From Actinomycetota bacterium (GTDB lineage: Bacteria > Actinomycetota > Actinomycetes > Actinomycetales > Angustibacteraceae): a DNA stretch of 6,092 nt. The position numbers and the translations under genes are program-made. Where the stretch lies: the NCBI GenBank assembly GCA_014377795.1, contig JACMOY010000177.1, positions 1-6,092 of the forward strand, in the 5' to 3' direction. Of the stretch, positions 5,806 through 6,092 are shown piece by piece. Each line of letters opens with the position of its first letter. Position 1 is the first letter of the stretch. The notes beneath the pieces were generated by a model, which was not told the DNA's origin, ran no database searches, and saw nothing but the letters and a program-made list of their open reading frames with translations.

Positions 5806-6092
5806 GTGACCGACACGAGGGTCTTCGACGAGCATGCCGCGGCGTGGCGGGCCTGGCAGCGGACCCCCTGGGGGCGGCTGCGCTACCGCCTCGTGGCGCA
5901 GCTGCTCGACCGGCACGTCGCCGCGCTGCCGGCGGGCACGGTGGTCCTGGACGTCGGGGGCGCGGACGGCGCGGACAGCCGGCGGTTCGCCGAGCGGGGT
6001 CTGGCGGTGACGGTGGTGGATCCGTCCGCGGTGATGCTGGACACCGCATCGCAGCAGGACGGCGTCCGGACCGCGGTGCTCACCCTGGCCGA
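5806..6092 (+). CDS. Class I SAM-dependent methyltransferase (3' end outside window)
   Basis: The frame opens with GTG at 5806 (VTDTRVFDEHAAAW) and stays open to the right edge, giving 95 complete codons. The N-terminal part contains TPWGRLRYRLVAQLL (20-34), similar to the helix preceding the Rossmann fold in SmtA-like methyltransferases. Motif I is VLDVGGADG (47-55), the SAM-binding glycine loop, and the acidic end of strand 2 is VTVVDPS (68-74), where D72 should contact the ribose. The family usually has about 230-270 residues, so most of the fold and all substrate-determining parts are missing. The substrate cannot be named. No Shine-Dalgarno is seen close to the GTG; CAGACT (5793-5798), 7 nt upstream, could be a -10 for a leaderless mRNA. 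It is transcribed away from the peptidases. Confidence 0.85.
   Translation, partial: MTDTRVFDEHAAAWRAWQRTPWGRLRYRLVAQLLDRHVAALPAGTVVLDVGGADGADSRRFAERGLAVTVVDPSAVMLDTASQQDGVRTAVLTLA

Overview
The window comes from a very GC-rich actinobacterium. The strongest evidence is a clear RbpA, an RNA polymerase-binding protein confined to Actinobacteria. GTG starts, Ala/Pro/Thr-rich secreted proteins and long uninterrupted antisense frames fit the same group. Genus cannot be read from the sequence.

Layout: five of the six genes run leftward (minus strand). In their direction of transcription, from the right, they are two tandem paralogous secreted M15 (VanY-type) peptidases (5710-4286 and 4127-2706), a glycerophosphodiester phosphodiesterase (2685-1900), a UMF1/Atg22-type MFS transporter (1892-522) and rbpA (305 to the left edge, incomplete). 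A class I SAM-dependent methyltransferase starts divergently at 5806 and runs off the right edge. Gaps of 20 nt between the second peptidase and the phosphodiesterase and of 7 nt between the phosphodiesterase and the transporter suggest one transcript. rbpA is set apart by 216 nt and has its own promoter, which matches the SigR/SigH (thiol-oxidative stress) consensus.

How the genes may work together: the two peptidases share a signal peptide, a Pro/Thr linker, a coiled-coil region and a C-terminal Zn peptidase domain, so they are probably cell-wall hydrolases. The phosphodiesterase would act on glycerophosphodiesters in the cytoplasm, and the transporter next to it may move a related small solute. 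That link is inference from spacing only. rbpA and the methyltransferase are probably independent units.

Points worth a second look are a symmetrical four-copy repeat between the transporter and rbpA, the SigR-like rbpA promoter, a CxC variant of the RbpA zinc site, the tandem coiled-coil M15 pair with a 45-nt identical 3' tract, and palindromes next to candidate -10 elements upstream of both peptidase genes. No RNA gene, CRISPR array or mobile element was found. I did not see a convincing new multi-gene system.
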